Made by a program: the position numbers and the translations under genes. The notes under the pieces were generated by a model. That model ran no database searches. It saw nothing but the letters and a program-made list of their open reading frames with translations, and was not told the origin of the DNA. From positions 1 through 64,000 of the forward strand of contig NZ_WTEX01000009.1 in assembly GCF_009795845.1 (NCBI RefSeq): a stretch of 64,000 bases of DNA. The letters are read 5' to 3'. This DNA comes from Gilliamella sp. Lep-s35 (lineage in GTDB: Bacteria > Pseudomonadota > Gammaproteobacteria > Enterobacterales > Orbaceae). Of the stretch, positions 7,817 to 17,067 are shown piece after piece (position 1 is the first letter of the stretch; each line of letters begins with the position of its first letter).

Positions 7817-9963
7817 TATTGTGCATTACCTAATAATATATCTATTGCATCGTTAAATTTTTCAGGCTCGCCAAACCAATACTCTTCTAATAGAGGCTCG
7901 ATTTCTGAACGAACAATATGCTCAAACCAATCTTTCGCAGCCATTTCTTGGTTAAGACAAGTAAAATAGCTATGTCCAATGGTAAATGCCTTGCCAAGTG
8001 TACTATCATTACTGATATATTTATTTAATGCCTCTATACGGTGCTTTATATCTTGTAATTCTTGCGGTGAAAAGTCGTTTTTTTCTTGCATATAGTTGAG
8101 CCAATTTTCACCAAAATGAGGACTTAAATGGTAAAAGGCAAAACGACGACGTAAAGCAAAATCGATCATCGCTAACGAACGATCGGCAATATTCATAGTG
8201 CCGATAACATAGAGATTATCAGGAATAAATATGCCTTTTTCATTTTGGTGTTGGTATGTTAATTCTAATGCCTCATTTGGATTTCGTTTATCAGCTTCAA
8301 GTAGCGTTAACATTTCGCCAAAAATTTGTGCTGGATTACCGCGATTAATTTCTTCAATCACAATCACATAATTTGATTGAGCATCATTCCGTGCTTGATT
8401 AATTATCTCTAAAAAAGGTCCATCAATCAGCGCTAATTTCCCATCACTGGTTGGTCGATAGCCACGGATAAAATCCTCATAAGACATATTAGGATGAAAT
8501 TGAATAGCTTTGATATTATTTGAATCTTTATAACCGACCTTAATATTAGCCAAACGTTTAGCTAACCAAGTTTTACCTGTCCCTGGCGGACCTTGTAAAA
8601 TAATATTTTTTTTCAACCTTAAGCTATTTAATATATCTTGCAACTGCTGTTTATCAACAAAACATCCCTCATCGATTAGGTCATCTTGGGTATAAAGTTG
8701 TTTTATGATTAAGGGTTGAATAATATCTTGGTTATTCAAATGATCTTGAGCTTCATAATCAGTATCTAAGATCGCATTTTCATTATTACGCAATGCAGTT
8801 AAATAAAGTTCAGGATAAGAATGAACAGGAAAATTCTTATCAGCAAACCTCACAGTTAAATCATCAAGCAATTTAAGATAATCATTTCCGCTGAAATCGC
8901 TTTTGCTTAAGTTTTTATTTTTGAAAATTTCTACATACTGACTTAAGTAACTTTTTGTTACTTTATCTAACACTAAATAAGCATTAGGACGAATCCAAAA
9001 TAAACCATTGGTTAGTTGCCAAGAGCAATAAGGTTGTGCCATAGCCAAATCAAATTTTTGCTTAAAATCTTCTTGATAATTGTTATCAATATTAGAAAAA
9101 TTTAAAGCGACAGAATAAAGGTCCCAAAGATTATCTATTTCTTGTTGCTGGTTTTCTGAATCGGTGAAAAACCAAGAGATTTGATTATTTAATAATGGTA
9201 TTCCTTCCCAAGAATTCGGTACTGGTTCCTTAACATCAAGAAATTCAGCCCATTTTTGAGCAATGTTTTTCCTGGTTTCTTCGGCATTTCCTCTATTAAA
9301 TGTTCCTAGCACAGTAAAAGGGCAAATATCGTGCAAATCTTTATCTATTAAATAGGATAGTTTAAACTCTAAAGCAAGCTGATTAATAAAAGTCATCAGT
9401 TTAAGTCTTTTATTTTTATCATGGTAACTTAACAACTTATCAGCAATTTCCTCATAAAAAGATATCCATTCTAATAATGGTTTATTATTATCGTTGTTGT
9501 CACCATAACGAGATTTCCAATATGGTGCATTGCGAAAAGCATCAATATCTTGTGGCTGATCATAAAATGCAAAATTAATTAATTGTTTTGATAGCCAAGA
9601 ATCATTTTTAACACTCCAGATAGTGTCTATATAGGTATAAAAGTACCATTTCTTATTCAGATTAGTTTGTTGCCAATCAACTTCTAACAACTTTCCATCA
9701 CCATGATTTTTAGTTACGGTGCCAATAGCCTTTATTTCCATTACCGAAACAGGTAGACCTTTATTATCAAAGGGTAAATTATGTTTTTGGGTATAAACTG
9801 ATTTGATGGCAACTTTATCGCCAACAGAAATAGATTTTACGATATCCAAAAGTTTATTATCATAACCATTTTGCCAGATACCAGAACTAATAAAATTCTC
9901 TGTTTGGTCTTTACTACCTTTAAATTTTGCGCCTAAAAACCAATATGTTTTTATCCCATCCAA
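7816..9963 (-). CDS. McrB-like AAA+ GTPase/ATPase with variant N-terminal domain
   Basis: A 715-residue motor and recognition subunit. The AAA+ module near 445-690 has Walker A GPPGTGKT (458-465), Walker B VIVIEEINRGN (about 533-543) and the McrB signature TMNIADRS (589-596), close to the family's MNTADR. The N-terminal 110 residues (YWFLGAKF..., GIW, GDKVAIKS, IGTVTKN) do not resemble the E. coli McrB DNA-binding domain and instead look like an EVE/PUA-like modified-base reader; this assignment is inference. A middle region of about 300 residues is unassigned. The start is TTG at 9963, chosen because AGGAAAG lies about six bases upstream and no in-frame ATG is nearby. The nucleotide used cannot be decided from sequence. 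Confidence 0.8.
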   Translation of the reverse strand: MDGIKTYWFLGAKFKGSKDQTENFISSGIWQNGYDNKLLDIVKSISVGDKVAIKSVYTQKHNLPFDNKGLPVSVMEIKAIGTVTKNHGDGKLLEVDWQQTNLNKKWYFYTYIDTIWSVKNDSWLSKQLINFAFYDQPQDIDAFRNAPYWKSRYGDNNDNNKPLLEWISFYEEIADKLLSYHDKNKRLKLMTFINQLALEFKLSYLIDKDLHDICPFTVLGTFNRGNAEETRKNIAQKWAEFLDVKEPVPNSWEGIPLLNNQISWFFTDSENQQQEIDNLWDLYSVALNFSNIDNNYQEDFKQKFDLAMAQPYCSWQLTNGLFWIRPNAYLVLDKVTKSYLSQYVEIFKNKNLSKSDFSGNDYLKLLDDLTVRFADKNFPVHSYPELYLTALRNNENAILDTDYEAQDHLNNQDIIQPLIIKQLYTQDDLIDEGCFVDKQQLQDILNSLRLKKNIILQGPPGTGKTWLAKRLANIKVGYKDSNNIKAIQFHPNMSYEDFIRGYRPTSDGKLALIDGPFLEIINQARNDAQSNYVIVIEEINRGNPAQIFGEMLTLLEADKRNPNEALELTYQHQNEKGIFIPDNLYVIGTMNIADRSLAMIDFALRRRFAFYHLSPHFGENWLNYMQEKNDFSPQELQDIKHRIEALNKYISNDSTLGKAFTIGHSYFTCLNQEMAAKDWFEHIVRSEIEPLLEEYWFGEPEKFNDAIDILLGNAQ

Positions 9964-10337
9964 TTGCTTTCCTTTCTGATTATATTATTTATTTTTATGT
10001 GTATTTTAAACTAATTTATTATTAACCAAAAATAGAATATTGATAATTATTTGCTGATTATCGTTATATTGTTATAAAGTTATTTATGTTTTTACTTTGC
10101 ATAATCAAATAGTTAAATAATAAAAAAAGTAGATGATTTTTACTAAAGCATTAATGACTTAAAAGTGTTGTGCATGCATATCGGATTAAATTTTTTTATG
10201 TAATTAATCTTTTTACTAAGCAAAAGAAATTGGTTAAATTAGGCTATAAAATTATTCATCATAATACATTGTCAATCACATATCTGGTATAAGATGTAAT
10301 ATCATGTCAACCATTAAACGCTTAAAAGGAGCAAAAT
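9964..10337. other. Divergent intergenic region between mcrB and the NAD(P)-binding gene
   Basis: AT-rich region holding promoters for both directions. For the plus-strand gene, an extended -10 TGGTATAAG (10286-10293) and the RBS AAAAGGAGC just before the ATG at 10338 are visible. No palindrome or transposon end stands out, and I see no further gene. Confidence 0.4.
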
Positions 10338-10973
10338 ATGAAAATTGCAGTCATTGGTGCAAGTGGTAAAACAGGGCAGCTTTTAGTAAAAGAGGCGATT
10401 TCACGAGGTCATGACGTTACTGCAATTGTGCGTAAGCCAAATCAACATCTCGATCCAAAAGCAGCAGTGTTAATTAAAGATCTGTTTGAATTAACCTATA
10501 ATGATCTAAAGCCCTTTGATGTGATTATTGATGCATTTGGCACATGGTCACTTGAATCACTGCCATTGCATCAAACCAGTTTAAAACATTTAACAGATAT
10601 CTTGAGCGGTAAAGCTAATCGCCTATTAGTTGTTGGTGGAGCTGGAAGTTTATACGTTAATCCACAACATTCAATTCGTTTGATTGATACACCTGACTTT
10701 CCTGATGAATTTAAACCATTAGCAACCAATATGGCAAGAGCACTTGATCAACTTAGAAAATGCAATAATGTACAATGGACATATTTAAGCCCAGCAATTG
10801 AGTTTAACGCTGATGGCGAAAGGACAGGGCATTATATTATGGGGGGCGAAGAAGCGTTATTTAACAGCAAAGGAAAAAGCCAAATTAGTTATGCTGATTA
10901 TGCCATTGCCATGATTGACGAAGCACAAACAGCTAAGCATATTAAACAACGCTTTACTGTGGCTAGTGAGTGA
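10338..10973 (+). CDS. NAD(P)H-binding oxidoreductase (atypical SDR, YwnB/COG2910-like)
   Basis: A 211-residue Rossmann protein of the NAD(P)H-binding atypical short-chain dehydrogenase group. The glycine-rich dinucleotide loop is IGASGKTGQLL at residues 4-14, followed by a second strand with AIVRKP. LLVVGGAGSLYVNP near 98-110 is the typical third-region motif of this family. It lacks the YxxxK catalytic pair of classical SDRs, so it may be a flavin/NAD(P) reductase or a redox sensor. Substrate is unknown. It is monocistronic, with a strong RBS, and is followed by a palindromic repeat that may act as its terminator. Confidence 0.75.
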   Translation: MKIAVIGASGKTGQLLVKEAISRGHDVTAIVRKPNQHLDPKAAVLIKDLFELTYNDLKPFDVIIDAFGTWSLESLPLHQTSLKHLTDILSGKANRLLVVGGAGSLYVNPQHSIRLIDTPDFPDEFKPLATNMARALDQLRKCNNVQWTYLSPAIEFNADGERTGHYIMGGEEALFNSKGKSQISYADYAIAMIDEAQTAKHIKQRFTVASE

Positions 10974-10989
10974 TATTGTTAAGATGTTT

Positions 10990-11053
10990 AAAAATAACGC
11001 ATTGTTTACAGTGGTTTCTAAAATTACTTTAAACAATGCGAGTCATTCCTACA
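10990..11053 (+). repeat. Dispersed palindromic repeat, copy A
   Basis: Arms CGCATTGTTTA (10998-11008) and TAAACAATGCG (11030-11040) pair perfectly over 11 bases, followed by AGTCATTCCTACA. The 3' half matches the core shared with copies at 12.2, 17.0, 26.2, 31.7 and 45.1 kb. It lies just after the NAD(P)-binding gene and could terminate it in RNA form, though there is no long T-run. Confidence 0.55.
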
Positions 11054-11129
11054 TCTAATACTAGTTTATTTAAACTTTTCCTAATGCAAACATATGAAAA
11101 TAAACATATTTATCGATTTATCTAACAAT

Positions 11130-11969
11130 TTATTTACCAAATAAACGATTAAAAAACCCCTTTCTTTTCTTTTGATAAAATGGTTTTTCATCCTTGATTG
11201 CTTGTTGACCAAATTCGGTATTCGCGACAATAAAATCAATAAACATATCTTTAGCAAGGAAAGCTTGTGCTGCTTGGCCTAAATCATTAAATATCGCTTT
11301 TGTATCTACACCTTTTTGGATATCAACAACAACTAAATAACTTTGTTGCTGATTTTGCACCATTAATCTTAAATAGGCTGCGTTAACTTCTGATTTATTT
11401 TGTAAATGCTCTTTGAGCTTACCAACCAATATATGAGGATATTGTTCAGGAGTACCAATAATAACTTCAGTATCTTTAGAAAGATAAATTTCTTTTCCGT
11501 TTTCTGTTGAAGGCGAGTTATCAGTAAGCACTTCTGACAACATAGAACGATCTAATTGAAAACTATTGCCAAATGGATTAATAACGACCCCTTTACACCC
11601 ATCTGAATCGTTAAGTAATGTTTGATAATAGGATAAATCTACCACTAATGTTTGTTGATCTTTAATATTTTGCCATTTTCTTAATTCATTCCAATCAGTA
11701 AATGCAGGAAGAGCAGGAAAAAAATTTTTATTTTCAACATTACTGATTGCCACAAAAGAAAGAGTATTGCCTTGTTGCAAGGTGATCGTGTTATCGTCAT
11801 TACATCCAATATTATCTGGTAAATTCATTGTAATAGGAGCTAATAACTTTGCAGATTTTAAATGGTTAAACAATTTTTTTTGTGTTTCTAACGACGGTGT
11901 TTGATTAAATGTTTGTAATGCTTCGATTAATTTGGGATTGGTTACAGGTTGGCTAACATCAAAACTCAT
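11130..11969 (-). CDS. SseB-family protein
   Basis: A 279-residue cytoplasmic protein with the SseB arrangement: an N-terminal domain (about 10-140) containing NPKLIEALQTFNQTPS and a region with GVVINPFGNSFQL, then a C-terminal domain (about 160-260) with IGTPEQYPHILVGKLKEHL and AYLRLMV. The E. coli relative SseB was named for enhanced serine sensitivity; its biochemical role is not established. No signal peptide is present. In Enterobacteriaceae the gene is often near pepB and the isc genes, but here it is far from them (about 38 kb). The strongly basic tail KKRKGFFNRLFGK is notable. Confidence 0.75.
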   Translation of the reverse strand: MSFDVSQPVTNPKLIEALQTFNQTPSLETQKKLFNHLKSAKLLAPITMNLPDNIGCNDDNTITLQQGNTLSFVAISNVENKNFFPALPAFTDWNELRKWQNIKDQQTLVVDLSYYQTLLNDSDGCKGVVINPFGNSFQLDRSMLSEVLTDNSPSTENGKEIYLSKDTEVIIGTPEQYPHILVGKLKEHLQNKSEVNAAYLRLMVQNQQQSYLVVVDIQKGVDTKAIFNDLGQAAQAFLAKDMFIDFIVANTEFGQQAIKDEKPFYQKKRKGFFNRLFGK

Positions 11970-12118
11970 GGCTTAATTTCCTTACTCATTATTCCTTATC
12001 ATTTGTTAACTGCTCATAACAGAATTTATTTAGTATAATAGAAAAAAGGATATCAACAAATTTTATTTTTCTTTTAAATAGTTTATTGTTGATTTTCAGT
12101 TTTTAAAACTATACAACA

Positions 12119-12262
12119 ATTTAAACACCCAACAAAATTTAGCCCTTTGCCTTATAATGTCTAGTTGTGGAAATTCCTAACGTTATTTACAGCAATTTAA
12201 GAGGCTACTTTAAATAATGCGAGGAATTTCTACAAGCGGTTAGCTTTGGTGGGTGTTTAAAA
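12119..12262. repeat. MITE-like nested inverted repeat, copy B of the dispersed family
   Basis: Outer arms TTAAACACCCAACAAA (12121-12136) and TTTGGTGGGTGTTTAA (12245-12260) are inverted repeats matching at 15 of 16 positions. Nested inside, 12167-12189 and 12211-12233 form a second inverted repeat of 23 bases with few mismatches. The whole 140-base unit has terminal inverted repeats and no coding capacity, like a miniature element. The inner right arm (TAAATAATGCGAGGAATTTC) belongs to the same family as the other intergenic palindromes. Confidence 0.6.
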
Positions 12263-12351
12263 AATATTGATTTATTAGTTAATTACTGATTTACTGCATA
12301 GAAACAAAAAATAATTAATGATATCTTATGAAAATATAAGGGTAAATTAGC

Positions 12352-15300
12352 ATGGAGTTTCTTTTTTATTTACTCATTATTGGTATGCTAATAGCAGTGT
12401 TTGTTAATTTTTCTAGCTTAGGAAATCAAATTTCTGTTTTAAGGCATCAGTTAACAGAGTTACAAAAAAGTGTTTTATCGCTTTCAGAGCATCTTTATCA
12501 GCAAAAAAGTAGTTCGTCAGATTCTGATACGGTTGAAGAAACTGCCGAGCAAACTTTGAATGAGTTAACCATACACAGCAAACAAGATGGTAGTGATAAT
12601 GAAAATACCAATCAGCAATTTGACTATCAAACCAATGCTGTTATTCAAGAATCCGAAGATACCGATCTATTAATAACCGAACCCCCACCGCAAATTTCTT
12701 GTGCTGCTAATAATTACAATTTAAACGCCGATTGTTTGCAACTCAATGATCAAAACGAGCCAGTTTTAGTCACACAATCCGAACAATTTGCTTACAATCT
12801 ACTTGACGATAAAAACGTTGATTTCGATACGTTAACGCAGACAAACACGTCATATGTAGAAGTAACAACAGAACAAGAAGCACAAACTTGTGTCAGTGAA
12901 TCAGTATACGATGAGGTTACCGAGCCTGAAATGACAAACGCAGAAACATTAACATCACCAACATTAGATCCCTTTGATTCTGCATATAAAAAATCGACTA
13001 CTACGAGCACAAACCCTAATTTATTGTTACTTGCTTTTAATTGGTTTATTAAAGGCAATGTTCTTGCCAAAATTGCCATTGCAATACTGTTTTTAGGATT
13101 AACATATTTGTTTAAATATAGTGTTGAACATGATGTTATTTCGCCAGAGTTGAGAGTATTAGGTGCATTAGTCTTGGGTATTGCTTTATTGGTTATAGGT
13201 TGGAAATTAAAAGATAAGCGCAAAATTTATGCCTTAATTTTGCAAGGTGGTGGATTTGCAACTTTGTACCTAACCATTTTTGCCGCGTATAGGCTGTATG
13301 AACTTGTGCCTATGATACTGGCTTTTGCTTTTTTGTTCGTGATTTGTTCAACAAGTATTGTGTTTGCGGTTGTGCAAAGAGCAATGAGTTTGGCAATTAT
13401 TGCTTGCGTTGGCGGCTATTTAACACCCATTTTATTATCTAATGACTCGAGCAACCATGTTGCGTTATTTAGTTATTATTTAATGATTTCTAGTGCTATT
13501 TTGGTCATTAGTATTTCGCAATCTTGGCGATTACTTAATTTATTAGGATTTTTATTTACCTTTGTTGTATCACTACTATGGGGAATGAGTAATTTCCTAC
13601 CTGAATTTTATATTGAATGTCAGATATTCATCATCGCTAATATGCTAATTTATGGTATTTTGGCCGTGCTGCTATCAATTCGTAGTGATAATCAAGAACC
13701 TTATCAAAATGTGATTGATCTCATTTTGCTATTTGGAACGCCATTATCAGGATTTGGCCTGCAATATGCGATCACTCAGCAATGGGAATTTGGTCCTGCG
13801 TTTTCTTCATTAGGTTTTGGTTTATTTTATCTGATTGGTTCTTATATTATTTTACGCTTGTGGCCAACAACAGCTAAAAAAATTGCGCTTTTGGGACTGG
13901 CTATTGGTATAGCATTTAGTACCTTATCCATTCCGCTTGCCTTTAGTGCTAATTTGACTGCGACACTTTGGTTATTTGAGGGAACGGCATTAAGTTGGAT
14001 TATGCTTTCTCAAAAATATTATCGCATGGCGTTACTAGGCAGTGCTATTACCCTACTGGGAATCATTTCTACCTGTATATCTTTAGAATATGATCACTTA
14101 ACCATAGCGTCATTTATAGCACTTTTAGGTATCACCAGTATTATTTTATTTATCAATGGGTGTTTATGGCACTGTTATGACCGTAATGACGATATTGATA
14201 AACTGATCAAAATATTATTTATGGTCATCGCTTCTATTGCTTGGATATTGTGGATTTCATTATGTATTCCACTCATGCTTGATGAAAGCACACCAAATGT
14301 GGCACCAATTTTATTGGGCTTTACGGTATCGACTTGGTTATGGTATGGCGTTGGTCAAAAAATCAAGTGGAATATAATCCGTTATGCAGTATTAGCACTA
14401 TGGTTAGTGATACCTTTGTCATTGTTCAGAGCGTATATTGGATATTATTATTTATCAAGCTTTGGCGTTTGGAACTTGGTTTGGGTGCTTGCGTTTGTTA
14501 GTTGTTATTATTATTTGCGTGTTGCCAATCATCTTATTGAAAGCAAAGCAGCAGAAACAACGTTCAACACTTTTCCTATTGTGTTACATATTAGTTTATT
14601 CTGGATGATGCTTTGCTGGCTAATTCGTGAAACAGTTCATTGGTTTAATTCATTACCGTGGGGTTACGAGGTAGTAAAATGGAGTATTGCTACAACCATA
14701 GCAAGCAGTATTATTTTATTATTCTACTTCTTAATTAAGCGTCAAATAATGACCTCGTTGCCATTAATCAAATTCTATTGGATAATAGGTCTAATGCCTA
14801 TTGTGCTTTATATTAGCTATTATTTAATTGTTGGACTTGGTATGAGTGGACAAATTATTTACTGGCAATATATTCCGATTCTCAATCCGCTAGAAGAAAG
14901 TGCCATTTTTGCCTTAATTATGTTAACGGTCTGGTTAAAGTTTGCCATCAGTTATTCACATATTGGCAACAAAATTATCAATACTTCTTATTTTAATATC
15001 CCCTTACCAAATATGGTTTTAGTGCCATTAATCACGCTAACCTTTTTATGGGCAAATAGTGTAGTATTACGCTACTTAAGCCAGGTGTTTGATATATCTT
15101 GGATGGCTTATTCTTTGTGGCACAATAATATTGTTCAAATGACTGCTTTGTTGCTTTGGATGTTAACATCGGTAATATTAATCACTATCGGACATCGTTA
15201 TTCACTTCGGAAAATATGGTACAGCGGTGAAATTATTCAAGTGATCGTTATTATAAAATTAATTTTTGTCGATATTCGTGAACTTGATGGATTACTGCGA

Positions 15301-15399
15301 GCATTTGCCTTTATTGGTGTTGCATTATTAATGTTATTAATCGCCTATTTAGCGCCATTACCACCAAAACAAGATAATAATAAGCAAATTTTGGAGTAA
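12352..15399 (+). CDS. DUF2339 family large membrane protein
   Basis: A 1015-residue polytopic inner-membrane protein. A short N-terminal hydrophobic helix is followed by a coiled-coil-like stretch (LGNQISVLRHQLTELQKSV near 23-41) and an acidic low-complexity linker to about residue 215. After that come some twenty or more hydrophobic segments to the end. The conserved entry to the membrane domain, NWFIKGNVLAKIAIAILFLG near 230-250, is characteristic of DUF2339 (COG5373). Function is unknown. The gene is followed after about 100 bases by a DUF3999 gene, a pairing seen in other proteobacteria, and the two probably act in one envelope process. Confidence 0.85.
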   Translation: MEFLFYLLIIGMLIAVFVNFSSLGNQISVLRHQLTELQKSVLSLSEHLYQQKSSSSDSDTVEETAEQTLNELTIHSKQDGSDNENTNQQFDYQTNAVIQESEDTDLLITEPPPQISCAANNYNLNADCLQLNDQNEPVLVTQSEQFAYNLLDDKNVDFDTLTQTNTSYVEVTTEQEAQTCVSESVYDEVTEPEMTNAETLTSPTLDPFDSAYKKSTTTSTNPNLLLLAFNWFIKGNVLAKIAIAILFLGLTYLFKYSVEHDVISPELRVLGALVLGIALLVIGWKLKDKRKIYALILQGGGFATLYLTIFAAYRLYELVPMILAFAFLFVICSTSIVFAVVQRAMSLAIIACVGGYLTPILLSNDSSNHVALFSYYLMISSAILVISISQSWRLLNLLGFLFTFVVSLLWGMSNFLPEFYIECQIFIIANMLIYGILAVLLSIRSDNQEPYQNVIDLILLFGTPLSGFGLQYAITQQWEFGPAFSSLGFGLFYLIGSYIILRLWPTTAKKIALLGLAIGIAFSTLSIPLAFSANLTATLWLFEGTALSWIMLSQKYYRMALLGSAITLLGIISTCISLEYDHLTIASFIALLGITSIILFINGCLWHCYDRNDDIDKLIKILFMVIASIAWILWISLCIPLMLDESTPNVAPILLGFTVSTWLWYGVGQKIKWNIIRYAVLALWLVIPLSLFRAYIGYYYLSSFGVWNLVWVLAFVSCYYYLRVANHLIESKAAETTFNTFPIVLHISLFWMMLCWLIRETVHWFNSLPWGYEVVKWSIATTIASSIILLFYFLIKRQIMTSLPLIKFYWIIGLMPIVLYISYYLIVGLGMSGQIIYWQYIPILNPLEESAIFALIMLTVWLKFAISYSHIGNKIINTSYFNIPLPNMVLVPLITLTFLWANSVVLRYLSQVFDISWMAYSLWHNNIVQMTALLLWMLTSVILITIGHRYSLRKIWYSGEIIQVIVIIKLIFVDIRELDGLLRAFAFIGVALLMLLIAYLAPLPPKQDNNKQILE

Positions 15400-15502
15400 T
15401 TTAGAGAAGATGATTAATTTCAGTTTTTAGTATAAAAATAGAAATAGAAATAAAAATAAAAATAAAGCCTAAGTGCTATTAAATTTTATGGATAAATGAA
15501 TT

Positions 15503-16894
15503 ATGAAAAAATTAATATTAAGTGCTTTAATGCTAATCAGTGGATTTTGTCAAGCAACAGACAGAACCAACCAATATGCCTATGGTGCAATGATTGAAAC
15601 TAGCAATGATTCAAGTATGTATAGCCGTATAGAGCTAACGAGCGATGTGTATACACAAACGCTTTCAAGTCATTTAGATGATATTCGTGTGTTTAATCAT
15701 AAAGGACAACCTGTGCCTTATGCATTAGTTAACGTTTACCAACAAGACGACATTAATCAAATATTTCCGGTCAATATTTATGATTTAGATAAAAAACAAG
15801 GACACCGCCAAGAAAAGCAAAGTAAGTTAGGTGTTGAACAATATAATATTAATATCAATAATAAAGATGTTCAAATTTACCTAGATAATACCAATAGTCA
15901 GGAACAATACTATGCAACTTATTTATTACAAGTTCCTAACGAAATCAAACTAGAGCAAGCAATTAGTCGTTTATCAATCGATTTTGATACCGCAGAAAGT
16001 CAAAATTGGCAAGCTACTGCTAAACTACTTTATAGCCAAGATTTAAGCAATTGGCAAACTGCACTAAATAACGTACCGATGATGTCTTTGATTGATAACA
16101 ATAATGAACAGTCGCTTAAAGTCAATACCATTGATATTCCTTCAAATACCAATTACAAAGCTAAGTATTGGATTTTACAATTAAAATCAGAACAGCAAAT
16201 AATCCCAACTATTAAAAAAGTTGAATTTATTTCTAGAAAAGCAACCCCAAAAATTGCGCTTTACCCAATTAATTTTGAACTTGCATCTTCTGATCAGCAA
16301 GAGGCAATTTATCAGTTACCAACCCCACAGCCAGTTAAAGAATTATCTATCTCACTGCAAAACTCACGCACGGTGTTGCCAATTAGCGTTTATTATAAAA
16401 GCAATGATAAAGATCAAATCTGGCATAAGCTTGACGATTACATTATTCGACGCGTTACAGATACTGATCAAAGCCAAAGCATTAAAATGAACAATTCAGA
16501 TTTACAAATAAAACAGCTCAAGATAAAAGCTAACAACGCTAGCTTTGACCAAGCACCACAAGTAGTTGCTTACCGTAGCCGTATGAGTTTAATTTTTAAT
16601 AGTGGTAATAATGGACCATTTATTTTGGCTTGGGGTTCTGCTAAAGCTAAATCAGCAGCATTAAGTGAAAAAGCACTGCTTTCTGATTCGCTATCAGCAC
16701 AAGATTTGCCTGCAGCCTATATTGGTGAAAATATCAAATTAGCTGGCAAAAAGGCATTATCTCAAACTGTTAATGATAGCAATACGACAAGTTCATATTT
16801 GCCAAAATGGTTAATTTGGATTTGTTTAGTTATTGGGGCTATTGTGTTAATGATTATTGCGTTAAAACTACTTAATGAAGTTAAAAATTCATAA
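15503..16894 (+). CDS. DUF3999 family periplasmic/membrane-anchored protein
   Basis: A 463-residue protein with a signal peptide (MKKLILSALMLISGFCQAT, cleavage likely after QA near residue 18), a large beta-rich periplasmic part and a C-terminal hydrophobic helix (WLIWICLVIGAIVLMIIAL near 436-455) ending in a short charged tail. That layout and the opening YAYGAMIETSNDSSMYSRIEL fit DUF3999. Function is unknown. It follows the DUF2339 gene in the same direction and is probably cotranscribed. The linkage suggests a periplasmic partner for the polytopic protein, which is inference. The spacer between them is low-complexity A+T. Confidence 0.8.
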   Translation: MKKLILSALMLISGFCQATDRTNQYAYGAMIETSNDSSMYSRIELTSDVYTQTLSSHLDDIRVFNHKGQPVPYALVNVYQQDDINQIFPVNIYDLDKKQGHRQEKQSKLGVEQYNININNKDVQIYLDNTNSQEQYYATYLLQVPNEIKLEQAISRLSIDFDTAESQNWQATAKLLYSQDLSNWQTALNNVPMMSLIDNNNEQSLKVNTIDIPSNTNYKAKYWILQLKSEQQIIPTIKKVEFISRKATPKIALYPINFELASSDQQEAIYQLPTPQPVKELSISLQNSRTVLPISVYYKSNDKDQIWHKLDDYIIRRVTDTDQSQSIKMNNSDLQIKQLKIKANNASFDQAPQVVAYRSRMSLIFNSGNNGPFILAWGSAKAKSAALSEKALLSDSLSAQDLPAAYIGENIKLAGKKALSQTVNDSNTTSSYLPKWLIWICLVIGAIVLMIIALKLLNEVKNS

Positions 16895-16961
16895 AAAAGA
16901 AAGCTAAAAAAATAAAATTTACTAAAGAAAGAATTTTGTAATAGAAATTATATTCCATTTT

Positions 16962-17035
16962 GAGGAAAACGCCTTATAAGTTTTTAGCAGATCATTTTAA
17001 CCATGATGCGTAAACAATTCGGCGTTTTCCTACAC
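16962..17035. repeat. Dispersed palindromic repeat, copy C
   Basis: Arms AGGAAAACGCC (16963-16973) and GGCGTTTTCCT (17021-17031) pair perfectly. The interior TTATAAGTTTTTAGC and the right half GTAAACAATTCGGCG align with copy D at 26.15 kb. It lies between the convergent DUF3999 and DUF4272 genes, where it could end transcription from both sides. Confidence 0.65.
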
Positions 17036-17067
17036 ATAATGTTACCATGATGAAAAGATAAACATTA

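Noticed and set aside
12792-13223. A 143-codon minus-strand ORF
   Set aside because: It lies wholly inside the DUF2339 gene, which has clear family features and membrane periodicity. It is a shadow frame.
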